DNA of 38,257 nucleotides from Gammaproteobacteria bacterium MedPE (lineage in GTDB: Bacteria > Pseudomonadota > Gammaproteobacteria > Enterobacterales > Psychrobiaceae). The position numbers and the translations under genes are program-made. How positions within the stretch are numbered: position 1 is the first letter of the stretch; each line of letters starts with the position of its first letter. Below are positions 8,794 through 18,110 of the stretch, piece after piece. The stretch covers positions 1 through 38,257 of the forward strand of contig MPDF01000017.1 in assembly GCA_001874365.1 (NCBI GenBank), in the 5' to 3' direction. Under the pieces are notes generated by a model. It worked only from the letters and a program-made list of their open reading frames with translations, ran no database searches and was not told the DNA's origin.

Positions 8794-8839
8794 GCCAATC
8801 AACAATGTACCGGATAATAGTTATTGATTTTTGATTGGC
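8794..8839. promoter_or_regulatory. Inverted repeat upstream of ppnN
   Basis: Nine-base arms GCCAATCAA (8794-8802) and TTGATTGGC (8831-8839) match perfectly across 28 bases and end 22 bases before the ppnN ATG, close to its ribosome site. It could be an operator or a leader hairpin. There is no T run to make it an intrinsic terminator. Confidence 0.35.
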
Positions 8840-8861
8840 AATAGATTTACAAGGAGTGTCT

Positions 8862-10223
8862 ATGATCGTAAAAATCAGCCCAAGAGGCAGCTTAGAGCAA
8901 CTTTCTCAAATTGAAGCGTCACGGCTACAAAACAACGTTAATTCAACTCACTACCAACTGTTTAGACGTTGTGCGCTAGCCGTATTATGTTCTGGTATTG
9001 AAACCGACGATGCCGATGCGTTAATGGAAAAGCATAAAGACTTTGACATTGAAGTAGTGATCCGTGAACGTGGCGCCCAATTAGCACTTATAAACCCGCC
9101 CCAAGATGCGTTTGTCGATGGCAACATCATTGTTGGTATTCAAGAGCACCTATTTTCAACATTACGGGATATCGTGTACTTAAGTGATCATTACCTTGAT
9201 CAAATCGCAAGTACCGATGACGAAGGACATTTCATTACCAACCGAGTATTTAGAGGGTTACGTAATGCAAAGCTAATTACCGATCCTATCGATCCAAATA
9301 TTGTCGTATGTTGGGGCGGCCATTCGATCAATGCCGTTGAGTATCAATATACACGCGATGTCGGTTACGAACTCGGTCTGCGTGAACTTAATATATGTAC
9401 AGGGTGCGGCCCAGGCGCGATGGAAGGCCCGATGAAAGGCGCCACCATAGGTCATGCAAAACAGCGCGTTGAGAAAAGACGTTATATTGGCCTAACAGAG
9501 CCATCGATTATTGCGGCAGAGCCGCCAAATCAAATCGTCAATGAATTAGTTATTTTACCTGACATTGAAAAGCGCCTCGAAGCCTTTGTTCGCGTTGGTC
9601 ACGGTATTGTTATCTTCCCGGGTGGCGCAGGAACTGCTGAAGAACTGTTATACCTACTCGGTATCTTGCTTGATGAGAAAAATAAAGATTATCCATTTCC
9701 ATTAATTCTCACCGGACCTAAAGATAGTAAAGCTTATTTTGAACAAATAGATAAATTCATTAGTGCCACCTTAGGACCAAAGGCGCAAAATCTGTATACC
9801 ATTGTTGTCGACGATTCAGTAAAGGTTGGAAAGCTCATGAAACAAGGGATGGCTGATGTTCGTGCTTATAGAAAAGAGCGTGAGGATTCCTATCGTTTTA
9901 ATTGGAGTTTACATATTCCTGTCGCCTTTCAACAACCATTTGAGCCGACACACGACAATATGAGTCAGCTGAGTTTACACCCAACTGATGACATACAATT
10001 ACTTGCCGCTAACCTTCGTTGTGCATTTTCTGGTATTGTTGCAGGTAATGTGAAACAAGAAAGCATTTTAGCCATCAAGGAACATGGCCTGTATCAATTA
10101 TCAGGTGATGTCGAACTCATGGAAAAAATGGATATTCTATTACAAAGTTTTGTAACACAATGTCGGATGAAACTACCGGGAAGCGCCTACGAGCCTTGCT
10201 ATCAAATAATTAAAAATGAGTAA
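8862..10223 (+). CDS. ppnN: Nucleotide 5'-monophosphate nucleosidase PpnN (YgdH)
   Basis: A 453-residue protein matching E. coli PpnN in length and sequence (start MIVKISPRGSLEQLSQ; E. coli begins MITHISPLGS). PpnN cleaves purine and pyrimidine nucleoside monophosphates to the base and ribose 5-phosphate; in E. coli it is activated by (p)ppGpp. The central LOG-type Rossmann domain carries GCGPGAMEG (about 181-189) and PGGAGTAEE (about 253-261), the catalytic phosphoribose-binding signatures. The ATG at 8862 is preceded by AAGGAG at ideal spacing. An in-frame TTG at 8835 would add nine residues foreign to the family. Its stop overlaps the start of xni by eight bases, showing translational coupling. 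Confidence 0.95.
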   Translation: MIVKISPRGSLEQLSQIEASRLQNNVNSTHYQLFRRCALAVLCSGIETDDADALMEKHKDFDIEVVIRERGAQLALINPPQDAFVDGNIIVGIQEHLFSTLRDIVYLSDHYLDQIASTDDEGHFITNRVFRGLRNAKLITDPIDPNIVVCWGGHSINAVEYQYTRDVGYELGLRELNICTGCGPGAMEGPMKGATIGHAKQRVEKRRYIGLTEPSIIAAEPPNQIVNELVILPDIEKRLEAFVRVGHGIVIFPGGAGTAEELLYLLGILLDEKNKDYPFPLILTGPKDSKAYFEQIDKFISATLGPKAQNLYTIVVDDSVKVGKLMKQGMADVRAYRKEREDSYRFNWSLHIPVAFQQPFEPTHDNMSQLSLHPTDDIQLLAANLRCAFSGIVAGNVKQESILAIKEHGLYQLSGDVELMEKMDILLQSFVTQCRMKLPGSAYEPCYQIIKNE

Positions 10224-11028
10224 TAAAACACCTATTCATGTCGTCATTATCGACGCCCTTAATCTAATAAGACGAATCGATGGAGCATTGCGCGGTTTCT
10301 CAAAAACCGCGCAACTTGACGACCAACAGCTTATCGACTTGACCAATCAAGCACTTCGCAAACTTATCAAAGGACACCGTCCTAGCCACATCATTGCTGT
10401 ATTCGACGGCGATGGTGACAATTGGCGTAAAAGTTTTTATCCCGATTACAAAGCAAATCGCAAGCCAATGGCTGAAGATTTAAGTGCTCTGCTACCAACT
10501 GTTCGCCGACATTGGCAAGATATTGGCGTCCAGTCAATCGTACCAGCTCATGACGAAGCTGACGACATTATCGCTACCTTAGCGCACAAAATTAGCCAGC
10601 ATAATAATCAGTGTACAATCATCTCTACTGATAGTGGTTTTTGGCAATTGATTCCCCAAGGAATCAATATATGGGATCACTTTTCAGGTCAATGGGTACA
10701 TCACGAACAAGTCTATCAAAAGTTCAACGTACGCCCCCAACAACTACTGGACTATTGGGCAATCGTTGGTCAAAGTGGTAACAAAATCCCTGGTGTTAGC
10801 GGCATGGGTCCCAAAGCTGCGTTATCCATTTTGGCAGAATTTGGCGATCTAAAAACCGCCTTTTCTTGCAGCGATCCCGATAATAAACTGCTCAATAAAT
10901 TACTCGCTGCAAAACAGCAGGCGCAGACAAGCTATCGACTTGTTTTACTTAAACAAGATATTGCATTAGGTATCAACTTACGTAATTATGCCTACATCGA
11001 TCCTACAACGGAAAAACACTCATCATGA
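10216..11028 (+). CDS. xni: Flap endonuclease Xni (YgdG, exonuclease IX)
   Basis: A 270-residue protein of the 5'-3' exonuclease/flap endonuclease fold, without the polymerase domain. Acidic metal-ligand motifs are present: IIDALNLIRR at the N-terminus, AVFDGDGDNWR, HDEADDIIATLA and STDSGFWQL. The helix-hairpin-helix-type DNA-binding segment reads SGNKIPGVSGMGPKAALSIL. The length fits E. coli Xni. Family members bind or cut branched DNA flaps, probably during Okazaki fragment or repair processing. It overlaps ppnN by eight bases and the next gene by four (ATGA), so the three form one tightly coupled operon. Pairing with ppnN is not an obvious pathway link. Confidence 0.93.
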   Translation: MSNKTPIHVVIIDALNLIRRIDGALRGFSKTAQLDDQQLIDLTNQALRKLIKGHRPSHIIAVFDGDGDNWRKSFYPDYKANRKPMAEDLSALLPTVRRHWQDIGVQSIVPAHDEADDIIATLAHKISQHNNQCTIISTDSGFWQLIPQGINIWDHFSGQWVHHEQVYQKFNVRPQQLLDYWAIVGQSGNKIPGVSGMGPKAALSILAEFGDLKTAFSCSDPDNKLLNKLLAAKQQAQTSYRLVLLKQDIALGINLRNYAYIDPTTEKHSS

Positions 11029-12797
11029 ATGCGCCAAAAGAGCCGGTTTTATTAACGGCTACGTGCCTCGAACAACAAACGCAGCTTAATACGACGTTCG
11101 AGCAATTGACGCAAGAATTAACCTTGGGTGCGGTGAAACGCTTAAAAGCGCAAATTCTAGTGCTAAGTGATTGGTTGTTTAGCCTCAGTGAAGCAAATAG
11201 CGACCTCGTATTAGGGCAAGCGCTTTACTATCCAAAACACTTTCTACCTCATACTAATCATGCTTTTTGCCAAGGCATCATTGCAGCTAAGTATTGCCAT
11301 CGCCAGCATTATCATGGTCAGCACGCCAAATTATTTATCAGTAGCGCATTAACAATGAATATAAGCCTGTTGCTAACAGGTATATCAACGGCCCTTTTTG
11401 AGCAAAAAAAGTTATCACCACAACAAATCAAGCAATACCAGCAATACCCAACAAGCAGTGGCCAATTCTTAAACAAATATCACGTCATTGAAAAGGCAGC
11501 ATTGAGTGACATCCTTAACCATCGAGAATTACTTGATGGTAGCGGGTTTCCAACCAAAGTCATGCATAATCAACTCACTGACAATATGCGGATGTTAGCC
11601 ATTATTGCGAAATTTATCGATTTAACATCACCACGTATGAATCGTGCCGGTTATCGCACTAAACAGGCATTGTCTTACTTGTCACAACACCGCCAGCATT
11701 ATGATATAAATTTACTTAACCTACTCATCAGTTTGATCGATAAACCATTACCGGGACTCATTTATAAGCTCAATAAAACTCAGCATGCGCTTATTACTCA
11801 GGTATCTCATTATACGAAAGAATTACATTGCCACGCCTTTAACATCGAACAGGGTCATTTGCAGTTTGAGTCGACAACGCAATTACATCCCATTGATTCG
11901 CTAAAGAATCATTCAGCACCACCAAGTGCTATTTCAGAACGCATTATAAATCAATGCTTACAAGAATTTATCGACCAGCCATTAGAAGATATTAGCGACC
12001 AAACTCAGCGTTTAAAGCCCAGCAATGATTTAACCTTATTATTTAACGAACTCAGCGCGCATATTCCTGAGCAAGAAATCATTAGCGATTTAATCGCGCG
12101 TCAACCTGTACTTGGTGACCAACTCATAAAATACTTACAGCAGCAATACCCAAACAGTCAGTTCAACAGCAGTTTTCACGCGTTACAAATGGCCGGATAT
12201 TCACAAGCTAAGCCATTATTAAGTCGTTTAGCGCTAGAATCACAATTGAGTCAATTCACCTTTATTAATGGCAAGGCACTGCGCCAAAAAATAAACTTTG
12301 CTGTATCAACGAGTCAATGGATAGGCCAACAATGCCAGCATGTTCTGCCTCATCAACTGGCCATTTTTATTTTACTCAACCTAGCACCTCTTTACTTAGA
12401 GCGAGCTATTATTAATAGCACTCGCAAACGAACATTAGATGTTACTCAGTGTCACGCTCATCATGCTTATAGCCTCGCGGGTCACAATAACAGTGCGAAA
12501 CAACAGAAAGTTAGTATGGCACTTGCAAAGATTTGGGCCCCACAAGCGGCGATTATTAATGCGCTATCTAACAATACGACGTCGCAAAAGCAAAATACTG
12601 GCGCAGAGCAAGAGCTCATTGCCGGCTTTGAGCTAGCAATGTACCTTACTCATCATGTTTACCATCATTTATCACTTGATAAATTATTAGCCGATAATAG
12701 ATTTGTCACCAACCTTCGTTATTTAAAAATAAAGACTGATGTTTTTCAAAAAATAATCAGCTTATCTCTTGCTAGCCAACCGATGTGTGAGCTGTAA
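11025..12797 (+). CDS. Degenerate HD-GYP-like region joined to an HDOD-like region, probable non-catalytic signalling protein
   Basis: A 590-residue cytoplasmic protein with no membrane segments. Residues about 80-235 follow the plan of an HD-GYP phosphodiesterase: HRELLDGSGFP (166-176) matches HHExxDGxGYP, and a downstream AxFIDLTSPRMNRAGYR stretch matches the conserved DxxDALTxxRxYR region. The catalytic HD pair is replaced by M111-N112 in SALTMNIS, and the His-Pro of the next helix is Y141-P142, so c-di-GMP hydrolysis is unlikely. The C-terminal half, about 320-520, resembles an HDOD domain (EQEIISDLIARQPVLGDQL, then HALQMAGYSQAKPLLSRL), also without catalytic residues. It overlaps xni by four bases. 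Domain calls are by eye and the HDOD part is the less certain. A scaffold or effector role is inference. Confidence 0.65.
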   Translation: MNAPKEPVLLTATCLEQQTQLNTTFEQLTQELTLGAVKRLKAQILVLSDWLFSLSEANSDLVLGQALYYPKHFLPHTNHAFCQGIIAAKYCHRQHYHGQHAKLFISSALTMNISLLLTGISTALFEQKKLSPQQIKQYQQYPTSSGQFLNKYHVIEKAALSDILNHRELLDGSGFPTKVMHNQLTDNMRMLAIIAKFIDLTSPRMNRAGYRTKQALSYLSQHRQHYDINLLNLLISLIDKPLPGLIYKLNKTQHALITQVSHYTKELHCHAFNIEQGHLQFESTTQLHPIDSLKNHSAPPSAISERIINQCLQEFIDQPLEDISDQTQRLKPSNDLTLLFNELSAHIPEQEIISDLIARQPVLGDQLIKYLQQQYPNSQFNSSFHALQMAGYSQAKPLLSRLALESQLSQFTFINGKALRQKINFAVSTSQWIGQQCQHVLPHQLAIFILLNLAPLYLERAIINSTRKRTLDVTQCHAHHAYSLAGHNNSAKQQKVSMALAKIWAPQAAIINALSNNTTSQKQNTGAEQELIAGFELAMYLTHHVYHHLSLDKLLADNRFVTNLRYLKIKTDVFQKIISLSLASQPMCEL

Positions 12798-12824
12798 CAG
12801 ACTTATACTAATTGGTGACAACTT

Positions 12825-12857
12825 TTCGAAATTATTCGAACATATGTTTGTTATAAT
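12825..12857 (+). promoter_or_regulatory. Likely icd promoter with paired TTCGAA sites
   Basis: A perfect -10 hexamer TATAAT lies at 12852-12857, about 100 bases before the icd ATG. No good -35 is seen. Two copies of the palindrome TTCGAA (12825-12830 and 12835-12840), ten bases apart, occupy the -35 area. That spacing is one helical turn, as for a dimeric activator or repressor; the regulator is not known. Confidence 0.5.
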
Positions 12858-12955
12858 ATGTCGATTTTTTTAACCGTTCGCTGCATTTAAAGCTAATTTA
12901 GCCACCAATTTCGACACGTCGAAAATGCAGCCCAACGTTATAAGCGAAGAGAACA

Positions 12956-13963
12956 ATGACACAAACAACGATTACAGTAATTCCAGGCGACGGCATCGGC
13001 CCAAGCATTATCGATTCAGCACTTCAGATTTTAGATAAAGTTGGTTGTAACTTTAACTACGAATTCGCTAAAGCGGGTTTAGCGGCTTTAGAAGAGACCG
13101 ATGAGCTTCTTCCGCAAGCAACATTAGACATGATAGCTAAAAACAAAGTTACCTTAAAAGGTCCTTTAACAACGCCAATCGGCGCCGGTTTTACATCAAT
13201 TAACGTTAGCTTACGTAAGCAATTTGGCCTATATGCTAACTTGCGTCCAGTGCTGTCTTTTAAAGGTACTCAGGCACGCTATGAAAACATCGACATCATT
13301 ACTGTTCGAGAAAACACGCAAGGCATGTATTCTGGTATTGGCCAAGTCGTTAGCGAAGATGGTTTATCTGCAGAAGCAATGAGTGTAATTACTCGTGAAG
13401 GCGCAGAAAAAATTGTTACTTTCGCTTATGAGCTAGCACGTAAAGAAGGTCGTAAGAAAGTCACTGCAGTTCATAAAGCAAACATCTTAAAATCAACTTC
13501 AGGTTTGTTCCTAGACGTTGCCCGTGAAGTTGGCGAACGCTACCCAGAAATCGAATCGAGTGAAATGATCGTAGATAATACGTGTATGCAACTTGTTATG
13601 AATCCTGAACAGTTTGACGTTATTGTAACGACAAACTTATTCGGTGATATTTTATCTGACTTATGTGCTGGTTTAGTCGGTGGTCTTGGTATGGCACCAG
13701 GTGCCAATATTGGTGAAGATGCAGCAATTTTTGAAGCGGTTCACGGCAGTGCACCGGATATCGCAGGCAAAAACCTAGCAAACCCTACATCGGTCATTCT
13801 AGCGTCTATTCAAATGCTTGAATATTTAAACATGAGTGACAAAGCTGAAAAGATTCGTGAAGCGCTAAAAGAGGTTATCGCAACAGGTGATCGCACAACT
13901 CGCGATCTAGGCGGCGAACACGGCACCACTGATTTCACACAAGCGATGTTAGATCGTCTATAA
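12956..13963 (+). CDS. icd: NAD-type isocitrate dehydrogenase
   Basis: A 335-residue beta-decarboxylating dehydrogenase that converts isocitrate to 2-oxoglutarate in the TCA cycle. The N-terminal IPGDGIGP is present. Substrate residues are S81, N83, R87 (SINVSLR), R97, R118 and Y125. K174 and metal-binding D207, D231 and D235 are in place. The short length and SINVxLR signature fit the NAD-dependent isocitrate dehydrogenase subgroup rather than the longer E. coli-type NADP enzyme or isopropylmalate dehydrogenase; cofactor choice is inferred from that resemblance. GAAGAG lies just upstream of the ATG. It is a single-gene unit with its own promoter-like region and a strong terminator. Confidence 0.88.
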   Translation: MTQTTITVIPGDGIGPSIIDSALQILDKVGCNFNYEFAKAGLAALEETDELLPQATLDMIAKNKVTLKGPLTTPIGAGFTSINVSLRKQFGLYANLRPVLSFKGTQARYENIDIITVRENTQGMYSGIGQVVSEDGLSAEAMSVITREGAEKIVTFAYELARKEGRKKVTAVHKANILKSTSGLFLDVAREVGERYPEIESSEMIVDNTCMQLVMNPEQFDVIVTTNLFGDILSDLCAGLVGGLGMAPGANIGEDAAIFEAVHGSAPDIAGKNLANPTSVILASIQMLEYLNMSDKAEKIREALKEVIATGDRTTRDLGGEHGTTDFTQAMLDRL

Positions 13964-13973
13964 GACAAAAACG

Positions 13974-14007
13974 AAAGATGAAGCAGCTAATTAGCCGCTT
14001 CATCTTT
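13974..14007 (+). terminator. Intrinsic terminator after icd
   Basis: Fifteen-base arms AAAGATGAAGCAGCT and AGCCGCTTCATCTTT pair with one mismatch around an AATT loop, starting 10 bases after the icd stop codon. The flanking A and T runs allow action in both directions. Confidence 0.85.
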
Positions 14008-14125
14008 AATATAAACTATGGCTATCTCAATCATCACATTTCTTTACACTTGTGTTATACCAATTGCATTAAATATTTGCCCACTTGTGCTTGCTAAAAT
14101 ATAGAGAAATAAAGGAGACGATGTT

Positions 14126-14338
14126 TTGATATTAAAAGGAATTATTGGCGCGTTACTACTCTGCTTATCGCTTTATTGCATTAATTTCAGCAACGCAACC
14201 GTATTTGGTTGAATAATATTTATTATTGCTACCTTATGGCTTATTTTAGCCATGTCGACAGCAAATATTGTCGAACTTTATGATTCACTTAATGAAGCCG
14301 ACATGTTCACAGAAAAGCATGCCGACAACGATGACTAA
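14126..14338 (+). pseudogene. Small two-helix membrane protein gene interrupted by an in-frame TGA
   Basis: After a strong ribosome site (AAGGAG, 14112-14117) a TTG start at 14126 opens a frame of 28 residues (begins ILKGIIGALLLCLSLYC) that ends at TGA 14210-14212. The same frame then continues without a stop to TAA at 14336-14338: a second hydrophobic helix (IIFIIATLWLILAM), then an acidic tail ending KHADNDD. Together they make a credible 70-codon, two-helix membrane protein with the TGA where a Trp codon (TGG) would fit. The ATG at 14121 meets TGA after one codon. It may be a recent pseudogene, a sequencing error, or a short protein ending at TGA. No family is recognised. It ends one base before the rlmM stop codon on the other strand. 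Confidence 0.5.
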
Positions 14339-14339
14339 A

Positions 14340-15410
14340 CTATTTATTGATTCGCTCAATAGATACCGTAACTTCTTCACGATCGTGATATAAATGCTTA
14401 CATTGTAAATTGTAAGTCATGCCCGCTTTTTGTAACTTACTTTCAATCAATTCCAAACACTTATACACTTCAACGAAACGTTTTTTCATCGGCAATTTTA
14501 AGTTAAAAATCGTCGCACGGCACCAATCTTTGATAAGCCAATCAGACATTAAATCTGCCACCATAATTGGCTTTTCAACCATGTCGCAAATCATCCAATC
14601 TACCGTCTTTTCAGGCTTAAATTTAAACCCGTCTTCCATGAAATGAGTAACCTGTCCCGTATCCATTAATGACTGAGCCATTGGCCCATTATCAATAGCA
14701 CTGACAAATAAACCTCGGCGGACGAGTTGATAGGTCCAACCGCCTGGGCAAGCCCCTAAATCAACGCCGGTCATGCCTGAATGCATACGCTGTTCGATAG
14801 TATCTTTAGGTAAGAATAAAAGAATGGCTTCTTCTAGCTTTAACGTGGAGCGACTGGGTGCATCACTTGGGAATTTAAGGCGCGAAATCCCCATGAAGTT
14901 TGGTGAACTATTTTCAGGATAAGAATAACCAAGATACCCATTACCAGAATCTAGCATCATCAAATGCAAAACAGGCTTTTTACTGTGCTCTTTCTTCGTT
15001 AAGGTGCCATTTTTTCGCAATGCGCCGCGCAGCGGTACGGTAAATTTACGACAAAAGCCAAGTAATTCCTTCGCTTCATTAGTGTCTGGTGTTTCAACAC
15101 GGATATCGCCACATAATGGCATGTTGTCACTATATTGTAGAATCGCCGATACGCGATCATCGCTTGGTAAATCAGAAAGTTTAGCGACAACAACAATCAT
15201 TTGACGAGCAAACACCAATGTCATAAATGCAATATGTTTAGCTAACTTATCAGCTTGCGCTAAATCAGGAGTAATGTAATTTACATAGCCAGAGTTATCT
15301 TTAACCACACAGTAACCGTAGACTTCTTGCGCACTCGCTAACTGATCTATCTCACCAGCACATTCCTTCTCGAATCCGCGACGACAGTACAGCAATAACC
15401 CATTATTCAT
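14340..15410 (-). CDS. rlmM: 23S rRNA 2'-O-methyltransferase RlmM (C2498)
   Basis: A 356-residue protein matching RlmM (YgdE), which methylates the ribose of C2498 in 23S rRNA using S-adenosylmethionine. The N-terminal THUMP-like RNA-binding half begins [18 protein letters not shown]. The Rossmann half carries the SAM loop [15 protein letters not shown], the acidic MICDMVEKP and the lysine-bearing [10 protein letters not shown], as expected for a K-D-K-E enzyme. It is the last gene of the gcvA-ygdD-rlmM operon and overlaps ygdD by eight bases, the same order as in E. coli. Confidence 0.95.
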   Translation of the reverse strand: MNNGLLLYCRRGFEKECAGEIDQLASAQEVYGYCVVKDNSGYVNYITPDLAQADKLAKHIAFMTLVFARQMIVVVAKLSDLPSDDRVSAILQYSDNMPLCGDIRVETPDTNEAKELLGFCRKFTVPLRGALRKNGTLTKKEHSKKPVLHLMMLDSGNGYLGYSYPENSSPNFMGISRLKFPSDAPSRSTLKLEEAILLFLPKDTIEQRMHSGMTGVDLGACPGGWTYQLVRRGLFVSAIDNGPMAQSLMDTGQVTHFMEDGFKFKPEKTVDWMICDMVEKPIMVADLMSDWLIKDWCRATIFNLKLPMKKRFVEVYKCLELIESKLQKAGMTYNLQCKHLYHDREEVTVSIERINK

Positions 15411-15807
15411 TTAAACGCTCCGTAGATTGTTTTTCGCCCCAAGCAATGCCTATCAGCGATAACCATCCCAACATAAAACAAACACCGCCAACGGGTGTTA
15501 AAAAGCCGGCAATTTTAACGCCTGTCAAACTAAATAGATACAAGGTAAAGCTAAAAAGCACGATGCCAACGGTAAAAAAACCAGCACTCATCAATAGCCA
15601 TCGACTACGAAAAAAAAGACTTATTGATGCCAATACTAATAGTGCCAAAAGATGAATAGCATGCTGATTGCTAGCACTCTCAAAAATCGTTAACAATTGT
15701 GGATAATCAATAAAACGACGGGCGTGACTTGCATAGGCACTGAAACCAACAAACATTGCGCCATTAAGTCCTATAAACAGCCATAGAATGCGATAAACAA
15801 TGTTCAT
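15403..15807 (-). CDS. ygdD: DUF423 inner-membrane protein YgdD
   Basis: A 134-residue protein with four predicted membrane helices (about 5-27, 46-66, 72-93, 99-121). The family pattern is clear: [17 protein letters not shown] near the N-terminus and [14 protein letters not shown] near the end. This is the DUF423/YgdD family, small inner-membrane proteins of unknown biochemical role. Its ATG overlaps the gcvA stop by one base (TAATG) and its end overlaps rlmM by eight bases, so expression is coupled across the operon. Confidence 0.9.
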   Translation of the reverse strand: MNIVYRILWLFIGLNGAMFVGFSAYASHARRFIDYPQLLTIFESASNQHAIHLLALLVLASISLFFRSRWLLMSAGFFTVGIVLFSFTLYLFSLTGVKIAGFLTPVGGVCFMLGWLSLIGIAWGEKQSTERLNE

Positions 15808-16724
15808 TATAGTCTCCCCGGCAAACGGCTATTATCTTGCTCTTGGGCAAATAAATTAAGCATCCACTCGCGAAATGCTTTAATTTTTCCAAGCTCACTT
15901 CGATTATCTTCACACACAATATAATAAGCCTCTTTGCTCGGTAGCACTTGGTCAAAAGGGCATACCAAACGACCTGCTTCAATATCTGGACGAGAAAACA
16001 CACTGTAGCCAAGCGCAACACCCTGCCCATAAATCGCCGCCTGTAACACTAGCGATGACAGACTAAAGATGGGTCCTTGATTAACATTCACTTCACTAGC
16101 ACCGGCATTACGACACCATTGCTTCCAATCTTTACGCGAGTGATCATGAAGCAACGTATGGTTATCCAAATCAGATGGCTTATTTAGTGGTTTGTCACCA
16201 TTTAGTAATGAAGGTGCACACACAGGTATCAAATATTCATCACGTAATTTGTCAGCGCGAATACCAGACCAATTACCACGCCCATAATAAATAGCGATAT
16301 CAACATCATCATCTAAAAAGTCTTCATCAAGATCGATTGCTTTGATCCGCACATCAATCTCTGGATGCTGCTCACTGAACTGCGCCAACCTAGGAACTAG
16401 CCACTGAATTGCAAAACTTGGCTGAGACGCAACGGTGAGTGAACCACTTGCTGTTTTTGACAATAGTTTTTCTGTGGCATCAGAGAGTGCAGTGAAGGTA
16501 TCTTTAATATCAAGAAAATATGACTGTCCTTCTTCTGTTAATAACAAGGCTCTATTTTTTCGGCGAAATAGTTTAATCGACAAATGTTCTTCCAGCGCCT
16601 TAATCTGATGAGAAACAGCGGCCTGCGTCACAAAAAGTTCTTCGGCGGCTTTAGTGAAACTGAGATGCCTAGCGGCAGTTTCAAAAGCTTTTAACGAATT
16701 TAATGGGGGTAATCTTCTAGACAC
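15807..16724 (-). CDS. gcvA: LysR-family regulator GcvA
   Basis: A 305-residue LysR-type regulator. The winged helix-turn-helix covers about residues 5-65 (LNSLKAFETAARHLSFTKAA, then VTQAAVSHQIKALEEHL), followed by a periplasmic-binding-like effector domain. The sequence follows E. coli GcvA closely (start SRRLPPLNSLKAFE; AIYYGRGNW; LLHDHSRKDW; GQGVALGYS). In E. coli GcvA controls the glycine cleavage operon together with GcvR. The start is GTG at 16724, with GAGAGGG seven to eight bases upstream. The gene is divergent from a small secreted-protein gene. gcv genes are not in the window. Confidence 0.92.
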   Translation of the reverse strand: MSRRLPPLNSLKAFETAARHLSFTKAAEELFVTQAAVSHQIKALEEHLSIKLFRRKNRALLLTEEGQSYFLDIKDTFTALSDATEKLLSKTASGSLTVASQPSFAIQWLVPRLAQFSEQHPEIDVRIKAIDLDEDFLDDDVDIAIYYGRGNWSGIRADKLRDEYLIPVCAPSLLNGDKPLNKPSDLDNHTLLHDHSRKDWKQWCRNAGASEVNVNQGPIFSLSSLVLQAAIYGQGVALGYSVFSRPDIEAGRLVCPFDQVLPSKEAYYIVCEDNRSELGKIKAFREWMLNLFAQEQDNSRLPGRL

Positions 16725-16780
16725 CGCGCCCTCTCTAGTTATTAGTTTTTCTAATGTGAAATATTATATTTTATCGTTTG

Positions 16781-16808
16781 TTGACGCAACGTTGATTGGC
16801 TATATTAT
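16781..16808 (+). promoter_or_regulatory. Sigma70-type promoter of the small secreted-protein gene
   Basis: TTGACG (16781-16786) and TATTAT (16803-16808) are separated by 16 bases and lie about 50 bases before the ATG at 16857. The position between gcvA and this gene makes control by GcvA possible but unproven. Confidence 0.6.
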
Positions 16809-16856
16809 CACCAACAAAACGAAACAATACTTTTATTTATACCAAAAGGAACCATC

Positions 16857-17135
16857 ATGAACGCCCTAACTAAATTCGCCCTTGTATTCGCCACTATCGC
16901 ATTGCCTTTAACAGCAAATGCAACACTAAAAAGTGAGCTACAAGATTCTGCAACGGTTGTAAAAAGCGAGGTTGCAAAAATGGTGGATAACGAAATGAAG
17001 TTAAGTGCGTCTCAATTGGTAAAGAGCATTAAAGTACAGTCATCTGTCACTGTACCTGACTACCGCTTATACGTTGGCAATGGCAACGTTCTTCGCAATA
17101 CTGCGGGTCAGCGCATCATCATCAACAAGCCATAA
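16857..17135 (+). CDS. Small exported protein of unknown function
   Basis: A 92-residue protein with a clear signal peptide (MNALTKFALVFATIALPLTANA, predicted cleavage after ANA at about residue 22). The mature part, about 70 residues, has no cysteine or membrane helix. It is helical at first (KSELQDSATVVKSEVAKMV), then ends in a short strand-like segment (RLYVGNGNVL, GQRIIINKP). I do not recognise the family. It has a good promoter, a ribosome site AAAAGGA and a terminator, so it looks like a real, probably well-expressed single gene. It sits divergent to gcvA and convergent to kdsA. Confidence 0.75.
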   Translation: MNALTKFALVFATIALPLTANATLKSELQDSATVVKSEVAKMVDNEMKLSASQLVKSIKVQSSVTVPDYRLYVGNGNVLRNTAGQRIIINKP

Positions 17136-17196
17136 TTATCAGCTGAAAGCCTAAATTAATAACGCTCTCTCCTTTATTAATGTAGGTCAGCAATAC

Positions 17197-17233
17197 AAAA
17201 AAGGCGCTATCGATTTTTGATAGCGCCTTTTTT
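17197..17233. terminator. Bidirectional intrinsic terminator
   Basis: Perfect 15-base arms AAAAAAGGCGCTATC (17197-17211) and GATAGCGCCTTTTTT (17219-17233) surround a seven-base loop. A and T runs on both sides serve the small exported-protein gene (plus) and kdsA (minus). Confidence 0.9.
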
Positions 17234-17252
17234 ACTGCTTAATAAAGTGCTA

Positions 17253-18110
<858 letters not shown>

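Larger units (their letters stand above)
13964..14339. other. Content of the icd-rlmM gap
   Basis: This 376-base gap holds the icd terminator, a TTATACCAATTGCATTA motif at 14055-14071 and the interrupted small membrane-protein frame. Nothing else is seen. The motif resembles AT-rich words that recur between genes in marine gammaproteobacteria; a related TATACTAATTGG lies at 12805-12816 before icd. Confidence 0.5.

Noticed and set aside
8835-8861. TTG-initiated nine-residue extension of ppnN
   Set aside because: The ATG at 8862 has an ideal AAGGAG and fits the family N-terminus.
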